From assembly GCA_019321725.1 (NCBI GenBank), contig CM033108.1:5278001-5342000 (forward strand): a DNA stretch of 64,000 bases, given 5' to 3'. The position numbers and the translations under genes were made by a program. Positions within the stretch are counted from its first letter, which is position 1; every line of letters starts with the position of its first letter. This DNA is from Paulownia fortunei. Its lineage: Eukaryota; Streptophyta; Magnoliopsida; Lamiales; Paulowniaceae. Below are positions 1-11,945 of the stretch, piece by piece. The notes beneath the pieces are model-generated. The model did no database searches. It saw nothing but the letters and a program-made list of their open reading frames with translations, and had not been told where the DNA came from.

Positions 1-1
1 A

Positions 2-780
2 AAAAATCCACTTGCAACAATCCTTGAACAAAATAAATTAACTGGACCTAACTTTGTCGATTGGCTAAGAAACCTGAAAATAGTTCTTCAGTCGGAAAAG
101 AGGGCGTATGTCCTTGACATTGCACCTCCTTCGGTTCCACCGGAAGATATTACTTCAGAGGCTTATGCAAATTATTTATGTCATATCGATGACAATCTGT
201 AGGCTCGATGCTACATGCTGGCATCGATGTCAAATGAACTGCAAAGGCAGAACGAGGATCAAGATACTGCTTATAAAATCCTCATTCACCTACAAGAGTT
301 GTATGGTGAAAGAACTAGACAGACGAGATATCAATTCTCAAAAGAGCTTTTCAGATTTCGTATGACTGAGGGCTCTTCAGTCCATGATTATGGATTAAAG
401 ATGATAGCCTTTATTGAAAGACTGGCATCCCTTGGAGTCATTATGGAGAACGAACTCTTACGGACCTTCTGTTGTAGTCTCTACCTACATCATTTGACAC
501 CTTTGTTGTCAACTTTAACATGCACAACATGGAGACTAGTCTCGATGAGCTTGTGAACATGTTAAAGACGACTGAGTCCACCATGAAAAAGGACAAGCCG
601 ATTCTAGTTGTTGGATCTTCTTCTGGATCAAAGGCTAAAAAGACCAAGAAAGGAAAGGGTTCCTCTAAACCCAACAAGCTGAAGGCAAATGGCAGTGTCA
701 AGAAGGTTTCTTCTTAAACCAATTACAAGTGTCATTACTGCGGCAAACCAGGGCACTGGAAGAGGAATTGCAAGGAGTAT
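2..780 (+). pseudogene. copia gag with zinc knuckle (broken)
   Basis: The opening frame reads like plant copia gag (UBN2 type): a KLTGPNFVDWLRNLK segment near the left edge, then a helical capsid region to about 550. An in-frame stop near 200 and frame changes after 500 break it. A Lys/Ser-rich linker (600-715) leads to a CCHC knuckle CHYCGKPGHWKRNC at about 730-771, which fits CX2CX4HX4C. Gag packages the element RNA; this copy cannot make the full protein. Confidence 0.85.
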
Positions 781-825
781 CTTGCAAGCCTGAAGAGTTC
801 AGGTATATATTTTGTTGAAGTTAAC

Positions 826-2365
826 TTGTTGGTTAACAATACTTCTTGGGTATTAGATACCGGTTGTGGCTCACATATCTGCAATGATTTGCAGATGATA
901 GCAAGAAGTAGGAAGTTGGATGTAGTAGAGATGGTCCTTAAGATGGGGAATAGAGCAAGAGTTGTTGCATTAGCTATAGAGACCGTTAATTTAGTTTTAG
1001 AGAATGGTTATGTAATAGTTTTAAACAATTGTCTTTTTATTTCGGATATTATTAAGAACATTATCCCTATTCTAGTTTTAGATAGAGAAGGTTTTAGATT
1101 TACCATTGAGAATGAAAATTATTCCATTTTCAAACATTCTGATTTTATCTATTTTGGTTTTTTGACGAATTGTTTATATACTGTTACTCCTCATAACCCT
1201 ATTTTCACAATTCAATAAAATAAAAGAAAATTAGATAATCATAATTCCGTGAGCCTATGGCACGCAAGATTATGACATATTTATGAGAAAATGATTAAGA
1301 AATTAGCATAATTGCTTGATCTAACGAAAGAGCAAGAACTGCCAACATGTGAATCCTGCCTCAAAGGAAAGATGACCAAATCTCTATTTGTTGGACAAGT
1401 GGAGCGAGCCAAACATCTATTGAATTTGATCCATGCAGATGTAAGTGGGCCACTAAATGTTGGTGCCCGTGAGAACTATAACTACTTCTTAACCTTTATC
1501 GATGACTTCTCTAGGTATGGTTATGTGTACCTTTTAAGGTACAAGTTTGAAGTATTTGAAAAGTTAAAGAATTTAGAACCGAAGTAGAGAAACAAATTGG
1601 ATTAAGTATAAAAACTCTTCGATTTGATCGAAGAGGTGAATACTTAAGCACATAATTTTTAGATTATCTAAAAGAGAATGAGATTCTCTCACAATAGACT
1701 CTTTTTGCTACTCCCCAACTCAATGGAGTTGCGGAACGAGGAATCATACTTTGTTGGACATGGTTCGATTTATGATAAGCTTCACTTTATTGCCTCTTTC
1801 ATTTTGGGGCTATGCCTTGAAAACAGTGGCATAACTATTAAATAAAGTGTCATCTAAAGCCATGCCCAAAATACCATATGAGATGTGGTGTGGAAAGACA
1901 CCTTCCTATAAATACCTTAGGGTATGGGGGTGTGCTGCTTATGTGAAGCAGCAACTAGGAGATAAGTTAGATATGAGATCCAGCTTATGCAAGTTTGTGG
2001 GGTATCCAAAGGAGTCTATTGGATACTATTTATATGATGCCACATAATAAAGGATGTTTGTTTCAAGAAATGCTACCTTCCTTGAAGAAGAATTTCTTTT
2101 AGATGGAAGTGGCAATGTCGTAGAACTTGAAGAGGTTCAAGAACCACAGAACACCCCAACAGATGCAGTAAATGGTACACCAGCTGATGCTGCATCCTCT
2201 GAAGCACAACCTCTTCAAAGATCCAAAAGGGTCACAAGTGGCAAGAAGCTATGTAGTCCAAAATGGGCTCTATGTACTCCAACAATGTATGGATTTTGGT
2301 GGACCCACCACAGGAAATTGTTCCCATTGGTTGCAAATGGGTCTACAAGCAGAAGCTTAGGGTAG
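826..2365 (+). pseudogene. copia protease and integrase (broken)
   Basis: The aspartic protease motif is visible as WVLDTGCGSH at about 847-876, with the catalytic DTG intact. The GAG-pre-integrase region (about 1250-1400) has the CESCLKGKM signature. It is followed by the integrase core start, HADVSGPL and FIDDFSRYGYVYL (about 1430-1530). After about 1585 frameshifts and stops scramble the core. A C-terminal integrase piece (KIPYEMWCGKTPSYKYLRVW, 1868-1927) and the acidic linker to RT (2060-2240) remain recognisable. No functional integrase is possible. Confidence 0.85.
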
Positions 2366-3746
2366 ATGGAGAGGTAGTGACCTATAATGAATGATTGGTA
2401 GCAAAAGGTTATACTCAGAAGCAAGGAATTGATTGTGAGAAAACTTTTTCACCAGTAGCGATGCTTAAATCCATACGGATACTGCTGGCTATATCTGCAT
2501 ACTATGACTACGAGATATGGTAAATGGATGTAAAGATCAATTTCCTTAATGGAAATATTAAGAAAGAGATCTATATGAAACAGCCAAAAGGCTTCATATC
2601 CAGCGGGAGCGAGTAAAAGGTTTGCAAGCTCCAGAGATCCATTTATGGACTCAAACAAGCTACGAGGAGTTGGAACATCCAGTTTGATGAAACGATCAAA
2701 ACGTTTGACTTTCATAAGAACCCGGATGAACCATGTGTCTATAAAAAGGTTAGTGGGAATGCAGCTACATTTGTTGTGCTCTACGTTGATGATATCCCAC
2801 TCATTGGGAATGATGTAGGGATGTTGCAGTCAACGAGGACTTGGTTATCTAATCAGTTTTCCATGAAGGACTTGGAAGATGCATATTTTATCCTAGGGAT
2901 AAAGATCTATAGAGATAGATCCAGAAGGATGATCGGACTATCCCAATCCATGTACATAGACAAAGTGCTAAAAAGGTTTAGCATGAAGGAATCCAAGAGA
3001 GGATTCTTGCCTATGAGTCATGGGGTTTCACTCTCCAAGGTTATGTCTCCCAAGACACCTAAAGAGAAAGAAATGATGGCTCGCATACCTTATGCTTCTG
3101 CAATAGGGATCATATTTTATGCAATATTATGTACAAGGCTTGATATAGCACATGCACTGAGTGTCACGAGCAGATATCAGTCCAATCTAGGGGAAGAACA
3201 CTAGAAAGTCGTTAAGATAATCCTCAAGTACTTGAGAAGAACTAAGGATATCTTTCTAATATACGGCAATGGAGAACTAAAATTGGAGGGTATACAGACT
3301 CTAGTTTTCAGTCCAATATAGATGACTCAAAGTCCATGTCCGGATACATATTCACCCTGAATGGTGGTGTGGTCAGTTGGAAGAGTTCCAAGCAAGAGAT
3401 GACTGCAGACTCTACCACCGAAGCTGAATATATTGTTGCATCAGATGCAACAAAAGAAGTTGTTTGGATTAGAAACTTTATCCAAAAGTTGGGTGTAGTT
3501 CTATCCGTTGTTGATCCAGTTATGATTTACTGTGATAATAATGGAGCCATTGCGCAAGCAAAAGAGCCAAGATCTCATCAAAGATCCAAGCACATAATGA
3601 GACGATATCACTTGATCAAAGAGATCATTGGTAGAGGCGATGTCATTTTGGATCGAGTTGCCTCAACAGAAAATATAGCAGACCCACTTACTAAGCCCTT
3701 AGCACAGAAGATATTCGACGAACATCTTGAGAGCAATTGGAGCTAG
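2366..3746 (+). pseudogene. copia reverse transcriptase and RNase H (broken)
   Basis: The reverse transcriptase active-site motif YVDD is encoded at 2782-2793. The following connection segment runs unbroken to about 3204 and includes SRYQSNLGEEH. The RNase H piece (3336-3746) carries SWKSSKQEMTADSTTEAEY, a DNNGA motif and the terminal ADPLTKPL typical of copia. The N-terminal half of RT (2366-2770) and the RT-RNase H junction contain stops and frameshifts. A purine-rich tract, GGGCAAGTGGGAGAT, directly precedes the 3' LTR and fits a polypurine tract. Confidence 0.88.
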
Positions 3747-3760
3747 GGCAAGTGGGAGAT

Positions 3761-6005
3761 TGTTAGAGTAGGATGCCTAAACCCCCAATTGGATTGGGTG
3801 TATTATACTCTTTTGCTTTTGTAAAGACAATCTTATTGGGAATCATATTAATAAAAAGACATTTTCTTTATCTTATAATTTGCATCTTTTATTTCTGCAC
3901 ATTAGATAAAGTCCTTAGACCAAATTTAGCTATGGGTATGGTCGCGCATATGATGGAGATCATAGAATATGCCTCTAAAGTTTTGGTTTTAAATAAGTTC
4001 TGAGTCGAGAGTTTTTTGAAATGGGACATCAAATAGCTCAGTAAGACTCACACATATGATGCATGCTCGTAAGACGAGGATGTCACATTCTATTGGCATT
4101 AGCGTAGAAATGCAAGTGCATGTATGTGGGTGCTTGTTAGGGAACAAGTACACTGAACAGGGCCCGCAAGAAATTCTTAGCTAGAGGCTTTGTCTGTCGA
4201 AATAAGAATTTCTGTGTTGCGATAGTACATGACTAGTCCTCAGATTTGAGGCACGATGGTAGCCTTGTGTGCATCCTGTAAAACTTTGATATATTTTCTG
4301 ATTGCTTGACAATCACAAAGGAGGTATGTTGGGTGTTGCACTGATATGCATGGAGGTTTGTCAGTGGTCAACATAGAATTTGACACTTGTCTTTTTAAAT
4401 AGGGGAATCTCCTGTATTTTCATAGTTCATGATTCAAAGACCTTGGTCATGGAAGGATGAATCGTGATTCATCAAGAATCATTGAAACTTGAAATGGGAT
4501 CACAGTTATTGAATCATTTACGATTTTGACTTATAATCCATGTCCTAGATTCAATTGAGAGATTAGTTGTCGAAAGAACCGTACGTGTATGGTACTCGCA
4601 ATTGAAATAGGTTTACTCGTTATTTCACCTATGACTAGTTTGTCATGATTACTTGCTAGGTGTTTTCATGGAGAGTGAGGTTCTTGGAATTAAGGAGTTG
4701 ATTCCAAGCGGATTAATTAATTGAAATAATTGTTATTCATAAGGTGCAAATGTTACAAATCCATTACTAGTTTAGTAGTGAACCTAAGAGGGTCACACAT
4801 CTTTATAGAAAGTAACATTTCTAAATTTTAGAATTTATCCAATGGCTGAAAATTAATTAATTAAGGGTTCTATTTAATTTAATGATTAAATTAAATTATT
4901 CAATTAAATAATTGAATTATTTAATTGGACTTAATTTGATTAGAAAACCTAACTAGAGTAAATTAAATTAATCAATTGGATTGATTAAATTGGAATTGAA
5001 TCAATTGGATTGATTTGAAGATTTTTGAGTCCAAACCCAAAATTAATGTGGATCACTTAAAAAAACCCATTAAAATATGAAGAGAATAAATTAAATAAAT
5101 ATAATTTATTTAATTAACATATTTATAGATAAATAAATATAGTGACCAATTTTATGGGATAAAATAGGCCATTAAGATTTAATTTATATATAAATATAAT
5201 TATAGTATATATATATATATTATATATATATGATATATATCTATCTTGATATTATTTGAAGAGTTCAAATTAATATCAACAATGTATATAGGCAATTTTG
5301 ATGATTAATGTAGTCTCAAATTAGTTCACATACAATAAGAGAGAGAAAAAAGAAGAGTTTTGGAAGATTTGGAATTCTTCCAAGATAAGACTTTGAAGTA
5401 GTTCAAAATTTTCAAACTCTCCAATAGTTGGAGAATAAGTAAATTTTCAGTCCTATATATGATGATGGACGAAAATTACAATAAACAATTCAGCAAATTT
5501 AAGCAAAAATTATTTTGTTTAAGTCTTCTATTTTTCTCTCCAGAAAAGAAAGAAAAATAAAATCATTTTCTTGTAATCTTGATTTTCTTGTTCTTTAAAA
5601 GAAAATCAGTTTCTTGTTATTCTCTTCATATTATTATTTCAAAAACTTAAAGAATCAATCTTTATTGTTCTTGAAAATTTACTCCGGTTCTAGATTAGAA
5701 AAAAATTAAAAGGATACTAGCGAATCCTTTTGATTGGTGTTGCTCTTCCGTATTATGGACCTGATAGAGGGGATACACTTGGATCCATTCGAGTTCTGAT
5801 AGTTTAGGATAAGCAATTAATTACTTCATTCTCTATAACAATCGAAGTGCACGAAAGGTATAATTCGATTTTTATATTTATTTATATATTTATTTGAATA
5901 AGTGCGATCGTTAAAATCACTTTCGAATCAAATGGGTTAAATTTATATTTGATAAAATTTTAATTTTCCACTGCGTATACCCATATGATTATAGCGAACC
6001 CAACA
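3761..6005 (+). repeat. 3' LTR of the copia element
   Basis: It begins TGTTAGAGTAGG right after the purine tract and ends GAACCCAACA, so the ends are the expected TG...CA inverted dinucleotides. Its length of ~2,245 bp is long for copia but known for Angela-type elements. No coding content is apparent. The 5' partner is outside the window, so age cannot be estimated here. Confidence 0.75.
5205..5240. repeat. (TA)n microsatellite inside the LTR
   Basis: An interrupted run of TA dinucleotides lies within the U3/R part of the long LTR. Confidence 0.8.
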
Positions 6006-6780
6006 GCTTGTTGATGAAATCCCTTGGCAACAAGACTATAATAAGAAATAACATATAGTGCCTTAATACTAACGTAGAATGGGTCAATGGGTGATCAAGA
6101 AGGCCTATGTAGGCTAGTGACTTCCATTGCACTTGGGAGAATAGAGGGGTGCCAGCCTAAGGTTAAAAAAAAGGTACATGTATTGTCGAATTATCTGAAA
6201 AATGGATTTTAATAATTTAGAAATCTGAATTAATTTAAAAATTACTTCAAGGGTAAGATGAAAATAAAAAAAGTTGCAAGAGAAGGTCAATCTATCAATA
6301 AATTTTCCTCGATCATTAGAAATCACAAAAAATGAAGATATTAAATGATGACAGAGTGATCTCTCTTTTATATTTTAGGCTGTTAGCTAGTCTTCGTGCA
6401 TTTGGCTAGCAGGCTAGAAATATCCATGAAAACATAACATGAATAGGAGTTGAATAAAGTCCCCTTTCTAGTAATGTTTTTAAAACTTATTTATATATGT
6501 TTACTAGATTAAATATCTCTTGGTAATTTAAAAACTTATATATTGGCTAACTACTAGTTGCACATGCGTCGCACATCGAAAGTGTTGATTATTTTGGATC
6601 ATTATAGATACATATTAACATGTATGGCAATCAAGCACGATCTAGAGCTTAAGTAACTATATTATTGAATGGTTACATATCGACTTCATTGAAGAATAAA
6701 GTCAGAGGAGGATCCTAGACTATGAATCATATTTTCTACATATTACATCCTTCTATATACACACACATATATAATATTTG
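6006..6780. other. Intergenic stretch, no gene seen
   Basis: AT-rich sequence between the copia LTR and a pyrimidine-rich tract. Both strands contain only short open frames without recognisable similarity. I see no TIRs or tRNA. Confidence 0.6.
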
Positions 6781-6799
6781 TTATTACATTTTCTTTATT

Positions 6800-7065
6800 T
6801 TGTTATATCAACTTTTCTCTCCTTTCTCACCATCGCCGCTATATTTACCACCACCCCTTTATTTCCTTCTTAGCTTCTTGTTTCTCTTCCCTTTCTTTTT
6901 TTTTCTCCTCCTCTTCTCTTCTCTTTTTCTTCTTTCTCATTCTTTTCCTCTTATTTCTCACCACCACCACCACTGTGACCCCTTTTCTTTTCTCTCTTCA
7001 TCTTCTTCAGCATATTTTTCTCTTTCTTTTTCTTCTTCCTCATTCTCTTCTTTTCTCTCTACATC
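6800..7065. repeat. Pyrimidine-rich tract upstream of the assembly gap
   Basis: About 265 bases are dominated by C and T on the + strand (runs such as TTTTTTTCTCCTCC). The long open frame here encodes only Phe/Ser/Leu low complexity and is not a gene. Such tracts occur in plant promoters and 5' UTRs; it lies 0.6 kb upstream of visible ACLA exons but a gap intervenes. Confidence 0.65.
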
Positions 7066-7291
7066 TGAGTAAAAATGATAATAGAATGAGTTCAAATTCG
7101 AACCCATAATAAATTAGTCTCTCTAGGGGTGAAGATTCAAACCTAGTTATACAGATCTCAGACGGATAACGAGTCTCTTCTTTGAACCTGACGGGTTTGC
7201 AATAATGATCCAGTCCAATGGGATTTGGTCCTTCTAGCATTTCATTTTTATTTTTTATATTTTTGAAAGAATGGGCTTCTTGGATTTATTT

Positions 7292-7391
7292 NNNNNNNNN
7301 NNNNNNNNNNNNNNNNNNNNNNNNNNNNNNNNNNNNNNNNNNNNNNNNNNNNNNNNNNNNNNNNNNNNNNNNNNNNNNNNNNNNNNNNNNN
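7292..7391. other. Assembly gap (100 N)
   Basis: Exactly 100 N. This is the conventional placeholder for a gap of unknown size, so real length and content cannot be read. It sits just where the first part of the ACLA gene should be. Confidence 0.99.
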
Positions 7392-7658
7392 AAGATATAG
7401 AAATTTACTACAATTCATTATTCTAGCTGTCTGGACCATAGCGTTTTTCGAATTGCTGTATGGGCACCTCCTATGTTTCAAGTTTATATCTGATCTGGAA
7501 AACCGGTTAAACCGCTCAGGTGTGTCTAAACATAAGTGTGCCTAAATTGACAATAGTTATCCTCCATCTGATCAATACTACCATTGAATTACAATGGATT
7601 GAACCTATCTGCACATTTACTCAGCAGCATGTATTTTTCCATATGTGGTATGTTGCAG

Positions 7659-8992
7659 ACTAGTGCATCGTTGAAATTTACTGTTTTGAACCCAAAAGGA
7701 CGTATTTGGACAATGGTGGCTGGAGGTGGTGCAAGTGTAATATATGCAGATACAGTGAGTACCCAAATTTATTCTTCTGTACATCTCCAATCCAACAAAC
7801 TTGGGTTTGATCATGTTTTCTACATGTAATTCCACTCTGTAATATGTATATTTTTTTGCTTTTTCTGTACTGAATCAAAAGGTTGGAGATTTGGGCTATG
7901 CATCTGAGCTTGGTAATTATGCTGAGTACAGTGGAGCTCCAAATGAAGAGGAGGTTTTGCAATATGCCAGAGTAGTTATTGATGTAAGAGATTAATCTAT
8001 GTAGTGAGTGCCTGCAATTTTCTTCTGATTCATCTATCTTATGGAATAATATGCTCTTGCTTCTGCCATAGTGTGCCACGGCTGACCCTGACGGCCGCAA
8101 GAGAGCTCTTCTTATTGGAGGAGGAATTGCTAACTTTACAGATGTTGCTGCTACTTTCAATGGAATTATCCGGGCTCTTAAGGAGAAGGTTAATTGAACT
8201 ATTCTGATGCAGTTTGATGGTTAAATTTTATTCTTCAAGAATTAATAGTTTCTTTTTTACCTTTTCTTAACTGGAGTAGGAATCCAAGTTGAAAGCAGCT
8301 AGAATGCACCTTTATGTTCGTAGAGGTGGTCCCAACTATCAGACTGGTTTGGCAAGAATGCGGGCTTTGGGAGAAGAATTGGGAATTCCGATCGAGGTAT
8401 GACATAACTTCTCTAAACTTGTAATATGCATTTAGTTTCTCTGGCTGTTAAATTCCTTCAAGGCATCTAGTGCTGAACATTTGATTTTGCTCCATGGAAG
8501 TCACAACATTTATCATTGGATTAGGAAAATTTCAAGCGCTACATTACCTTTTCCTTTAGGTTGTTTCATGAAATTTGACCAAGCTTAAGGTATTTCTTTC
8601 TGTTTTCGAGGCCTTGGCTTCATTTTAATGAAAAAGGTGGACATTTTTAATGCTTAAAACTGCAGACGTCATGAAGTCAGTATAAAATGGATGGTGTCAT
8701 GTGGGATTAAAACTAGTGTCAAGGTAAAAATTGCAGAGTACTATGTATTTGTGTATATACAGTTAGATTTATAGGATTACAGACCAGGGGTAAGATGAAT
8801 CGATGGAGTGCGATGTTTCCCTTTTACTTTTCCAGAACTTCTCTTTCTTCCATAAGTGGAGTAATCTAAGTAACCCCCTAGACTGTCATCTGCAAACTAA
8901 CAAATTCTGTTGATGTACAGGTTTATGGACCTGAGGCCACAATGACTGGCATTTGCAAGCAGGCAATTGACTGCATCATGTCCGCAGCATAG
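7659..8992 (+). CDS. ACLA: ATP-citrate synthase (lyase) alpha chain, C-terminal five exons (5' part missing)
   Basis: Five exons join in frame: 7659-7754, 7882-7983, 8072-8188, 8280-8396 and 8921-8992 (stop TAG). All have AG acceptors and GT donors, and all junctions fall between codons. They encode 167 residues matching the end of plant ACLA, including [33 protein letters not shown] and the terminal [18 protein letters not shown]. Plant ACLA is about 423 residues, so roughly the first 256 are absent; they should lie upstream, where the 100-N gap is. With the ACLB subunit, ACLA forms cytosolic ATP-citrate lyase, which turns citrate and CoA into acetyl-CoA and oxaloacetate at the cost of ATP. 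That acetyl-CoA feeds wax, flavonoid and sterol synthesis. The visible exons show no damage, so an intact gene cut by the gap is more likely than a pseudogene. Confidence 0.93.
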
Positions 8993-9395
8993 TCTAACTA
9001 TGCATTTTCTTTTTCATTAAAGACATTGATGATTATTTTACAGTCCAATATTTCACTCGGAGCAGTTGCTGAATTGTCCTTTCAATCGTAAGCTGGACTG
9101 TTTGTTTGTGCTCTCTTCCCTCCCACTCTCTGGTTCCATTTTATTTTTTCTGAGATCAAAACAATTTTCTGTAATGAGAAAGTAATATTTGAGACTGCAG
9201 AATACTTGGCTTGCAGCCTAGCATTGAATTCAGTAGGTGTACTAGTGAAATTATGACCTGCTCCCCATGCTACAATCATCAAACTGGTCCTTCTGCATTA
9301 ATGGTTAGCAATTTCAGATTTGGCTGCCTATACAACTTGTATTCAGCATGAGATCAGCGTCAAATGCATTCTCAACCACTTTATGAATGAATAAA
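8993..9395 (+). terminator. ACLA 3' UTR and candidate poly(A) signal
   Basis: A canonical AATAAA lies at 9390-9395, about 400 bases after the stop. No better hexamer is closer. Plant poly(A) signals are loose, so the actual cleavage site is uncertain. Confidence 0.35.
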
Positions 9396-9539
9396 GTGTT
9401 GCTTGTGCGTGCGCATTTTTGCAGTCAAGAAACTGAAGTGGGCATTCGTACAATGAAAATTAGGCAACACCCCATGCACACAACATAATGAAAGCTGAAC
9501 TTGGCTGCACATGTATAGGAGGTTAAGTGAGTCAAATAT

Positions 9540-9850
9540 GATTTTTTTTTTTAATTTTTATCGAGTTTTAAAAATTATTTTCAAACTTGATTTGATTGTT
9601 AGTAGAATTAAATTTGAACAAGTTTTAATAAAATTAACTGTAAATTGAGTTCGAGTAATTTATACATACATACATATATATTAACTAATCGAGTTGAATT
9701 TGAATCGACTTTATTGAAAGAAAAAATAGTCAAACTTGATTTGTTATTTGTTATATTTAATGAATTGAGTTTAAATGAGTTTTTACCGATAAATTTTGAG
9801 TTTAAACGAGTTTTTATTGATTGATTTTGAGTTAAATATTAAATAATTTT
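9540..9850. repeat. Dispersed AT-rich repeat (copy 1)
   Basis: It is rich in recurring words such as ATCGAGTTTTAAAAATT, TTGAGTTCGAGTA and CTAATCGAGTTGAA. The same words occur in the same order at 62106-62470, so the two are diverged copies of one family. No coding capacity or clear TIRs. Confidence 0.55.
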
Positions 9851-10330
9851 TATTTATTTTTTCGGCCTCACACGTGTGGTCGAAATCACCCATGCCGGAA
9901 GGGAAAAAACATGAACCACCCAAAGTCCCGGGTGCAAGTTTGAACGACTACTACACCTTGAACATTATTTTGAAAAATCTTGGTGCATAATGAGCAGAAA
10001 AATTCGTTAAATGTTCCACCTGACTTATAGCACGAGACTCCTGTAATTTTATCCAGGGGGAGGTCAGTTTGATTACTGATGGTTTCAGAATATTCTTCCA
10101 ACAGTGCATATGTCTGTTTTTAGCACAGAAAAGTGCGATAAAAGATACCTTTGCAAGATTTAGTCGCTGAGCTGACTATTAAACTAAAAAAAAGTTATTT
10201 GGGGGCTGCGTTTGGTGGTTTGCCTGTTTGTTTATGGATTAGTTATAATTTCACTGTCAAAGCAGATTTATTAAACTCGTAATTATGTAAAATAAAAATA
10301 AGCTATACTATTATGCCCGTGATACGATAT
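9851..10330. other. Intergenic stretch, no recognised gene
   Basis: It contains a short palindromic G-box-like CACACGTGTG at about 9869. A 71-codon open frame on the minus strand (9886-10101) resembles nothing I know. I would not call it a gene. Confidence 0.5.
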
Positions 10331-11200
10331 TTTAGCAAGTAGGGAGTTCACAAAAACTAGTAGTGATAAGATCTTAAAGTCAAGATAAGGGATTGTAACT
10401 TGTAGATTGGTATTAATAGCTTGGTAAAACAGCCATTTACAGTCGCTACGAGACAAATAAAAAATGTTAGTGATGAGATGTTAAATGATAATATTAATTA
10501 TCACTAACTATGAGTATTTAATGATAAGTTCTATTGTTTTGTTATAATAATTATTTGACAAGTATAATAATGATTTTATATAAGTTGTTACTTTTGAAAA
10601 TTAATGATACTAAAATTTTACCACTATATTGATATTTACTAATATATATATATATATATATATTACTTTTGTAATATATTTATGTTGTCACTATTCATGT
10701 GCTATTTTATTATAAATAGTAGTAATTTAGACACATTTTCTTCTCATTATTAAGTTTGTGAAAATTATTATTATGATAGAATAAATATTATTATAATTTG
10801 TTATATATCATTATTGACAAATTTTGACATTGTAAATTAACATTCTGTCATTAATATCATTCATGGGGTAGTACACTACTCTATAGAATGATATTAGTGA
10901 TAAAATTTTAAATAATAATGACAAAATTGTCAATAAAAGTATATATTAAGTAACAATAGTTTTATTTTGCCAATCAAGATTTTCAGAAATTTGACAACAA
11001 ATTTTATGAAGCATTATTGACTAATTTTATTCTCACGGAGTTGCCACTAAATATTAATAACTCTTTTTGACATGAAATTTAAGAAAATTATTATTGTTGT
11101 AAAATAAATTTCTTTGTCACTTAATAATGTATAGTTAATGAAAATTTTAACATTGTCTGTTCACATATTATGACTACCCTTTGTTTTAATTGGAGTTAGG
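10330..11200. repeat. AT-rich repeat region with hairpin, possible non-autonomous DNA element
   Basis: Words like TAGTGATAA, ATTATCACTAA and AATGACAAAATTGTCA recur in both orientations. At about 10852-10903 an inverted repeat (AATATCATTC / GAATGATATT) encloses a second small palindrome (GTAGT..ACTAC). The composition resembles subterminal regions of DNA transposons, but I cannot define ends or target-site duplications. Confidence 0.4.
10641..10664. repeat. (TA)n microsatellite
   Basis: About eleven uninterrupted TA units. Confidence 0.85.
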
Positions 11201-11898
11201 TTAATAATGGTAAGGTTACTTTCTTAGCATATAAGACAAATCTCTAATCCAGGTGTGGTTGTTTGAAGACTTGTGTGAAACATGCATAAGAATACAAATA
11301 CTATGTACAAACAAGGCAATCAATCTTTTCAAACATTTCCTATAAAGTCAAAAAACCAAAACCCCACATAGATCTTTTGATTATTCTTCATTTTATATTA
11401 CCTCAATTCACTAAAAGATTGTGAAACTCTTGACATTCAATTATAAGTAAATTATTAACATTACAGTACAAATTTATGGTATAAAATATAAAATAAAATA
11501 TTAAATTACAATAGAATATATATTTTGATGGACACTATATAAACTCCAAAATCCAATCCAATAAAAGTGGTCGAAGCCCACAAGCTCAGAAGACTTTAAT
11601 GGTTTTAGTGCCACGCAACCGATATATCTTCATCAAAATAATTATAAATATCTTAAATTTTCATCATTTTAAGATATTTCAATTCATTTGTCATTCACAC
11701 ATCTAATAATCAAGTTGAATCAATATATTCAAATTATAAAAAATAATTTCATTAATATATATTTAACATACAAATATTAAAATAAAAAATAAATAATCAA
11801 TTTAAAATGAACAACTGCCTAATAATTTGTCTTGTCGCTCACAAAAGCCCACTCCCCAATTATCAATTCACATTCACAATACACCTGTCTCCCCCTAG
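11201..11898. other. Upstream region of the Kunitz gene
   Basis: AT-rich with no open frame of interest. A second TATA-like motif, CTATATAAAC, occurs near 11535, about 410 bases before the start codon; it could serve an alternative start of transcription. Confidence 0.4.
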
Positions 11899-11906
11899 TA
11901 TAAGTA
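11899..11906 (+). promoter_or_regulatory. Candidate TATA box of the Kunitz gene
   Basis: TATAAGTA lies 47 bases before the ATG, which would leave a very short 5' UTR of about 15-20 bases. It is preceded by a C-rich patch. Position fits, but no experiment supports it. Confidence 0.4.
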
Positions 11907-11945
11907 TTTGACCATTTGTGCATTATTACAATCATCCCATAAGAT

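Larger units (their letters stand above)
1..6005 (+). mobile_element. Ty1/copia LTR retrotransposon, decayed, 5' end outside window
   Basis: The order gag, zinc knuckle, protease, integrase, reverse transcriptase, RNase H, polypurine tract and LTR is that of Ty1/copia. The reading frame is broken by many stops and frameshifts, so the copy is not autonomous. The 5' LTR and the start of gag are beyond the left edge. The element ends at CCAACA (6005), which closes an LTR opening with TGTTAG at 3761. The protein sequence and the long LTR suggest the Angela/Tork side of copia, but lineage is my inference. Confidence 0.93.

Noticed and set aside
6722..7072. 116-codon open frame rich in Phe/Ser/Leu
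   Set aside because: Same low-complexity pyrimidine effect; two overlapping frames are equally open in composition.
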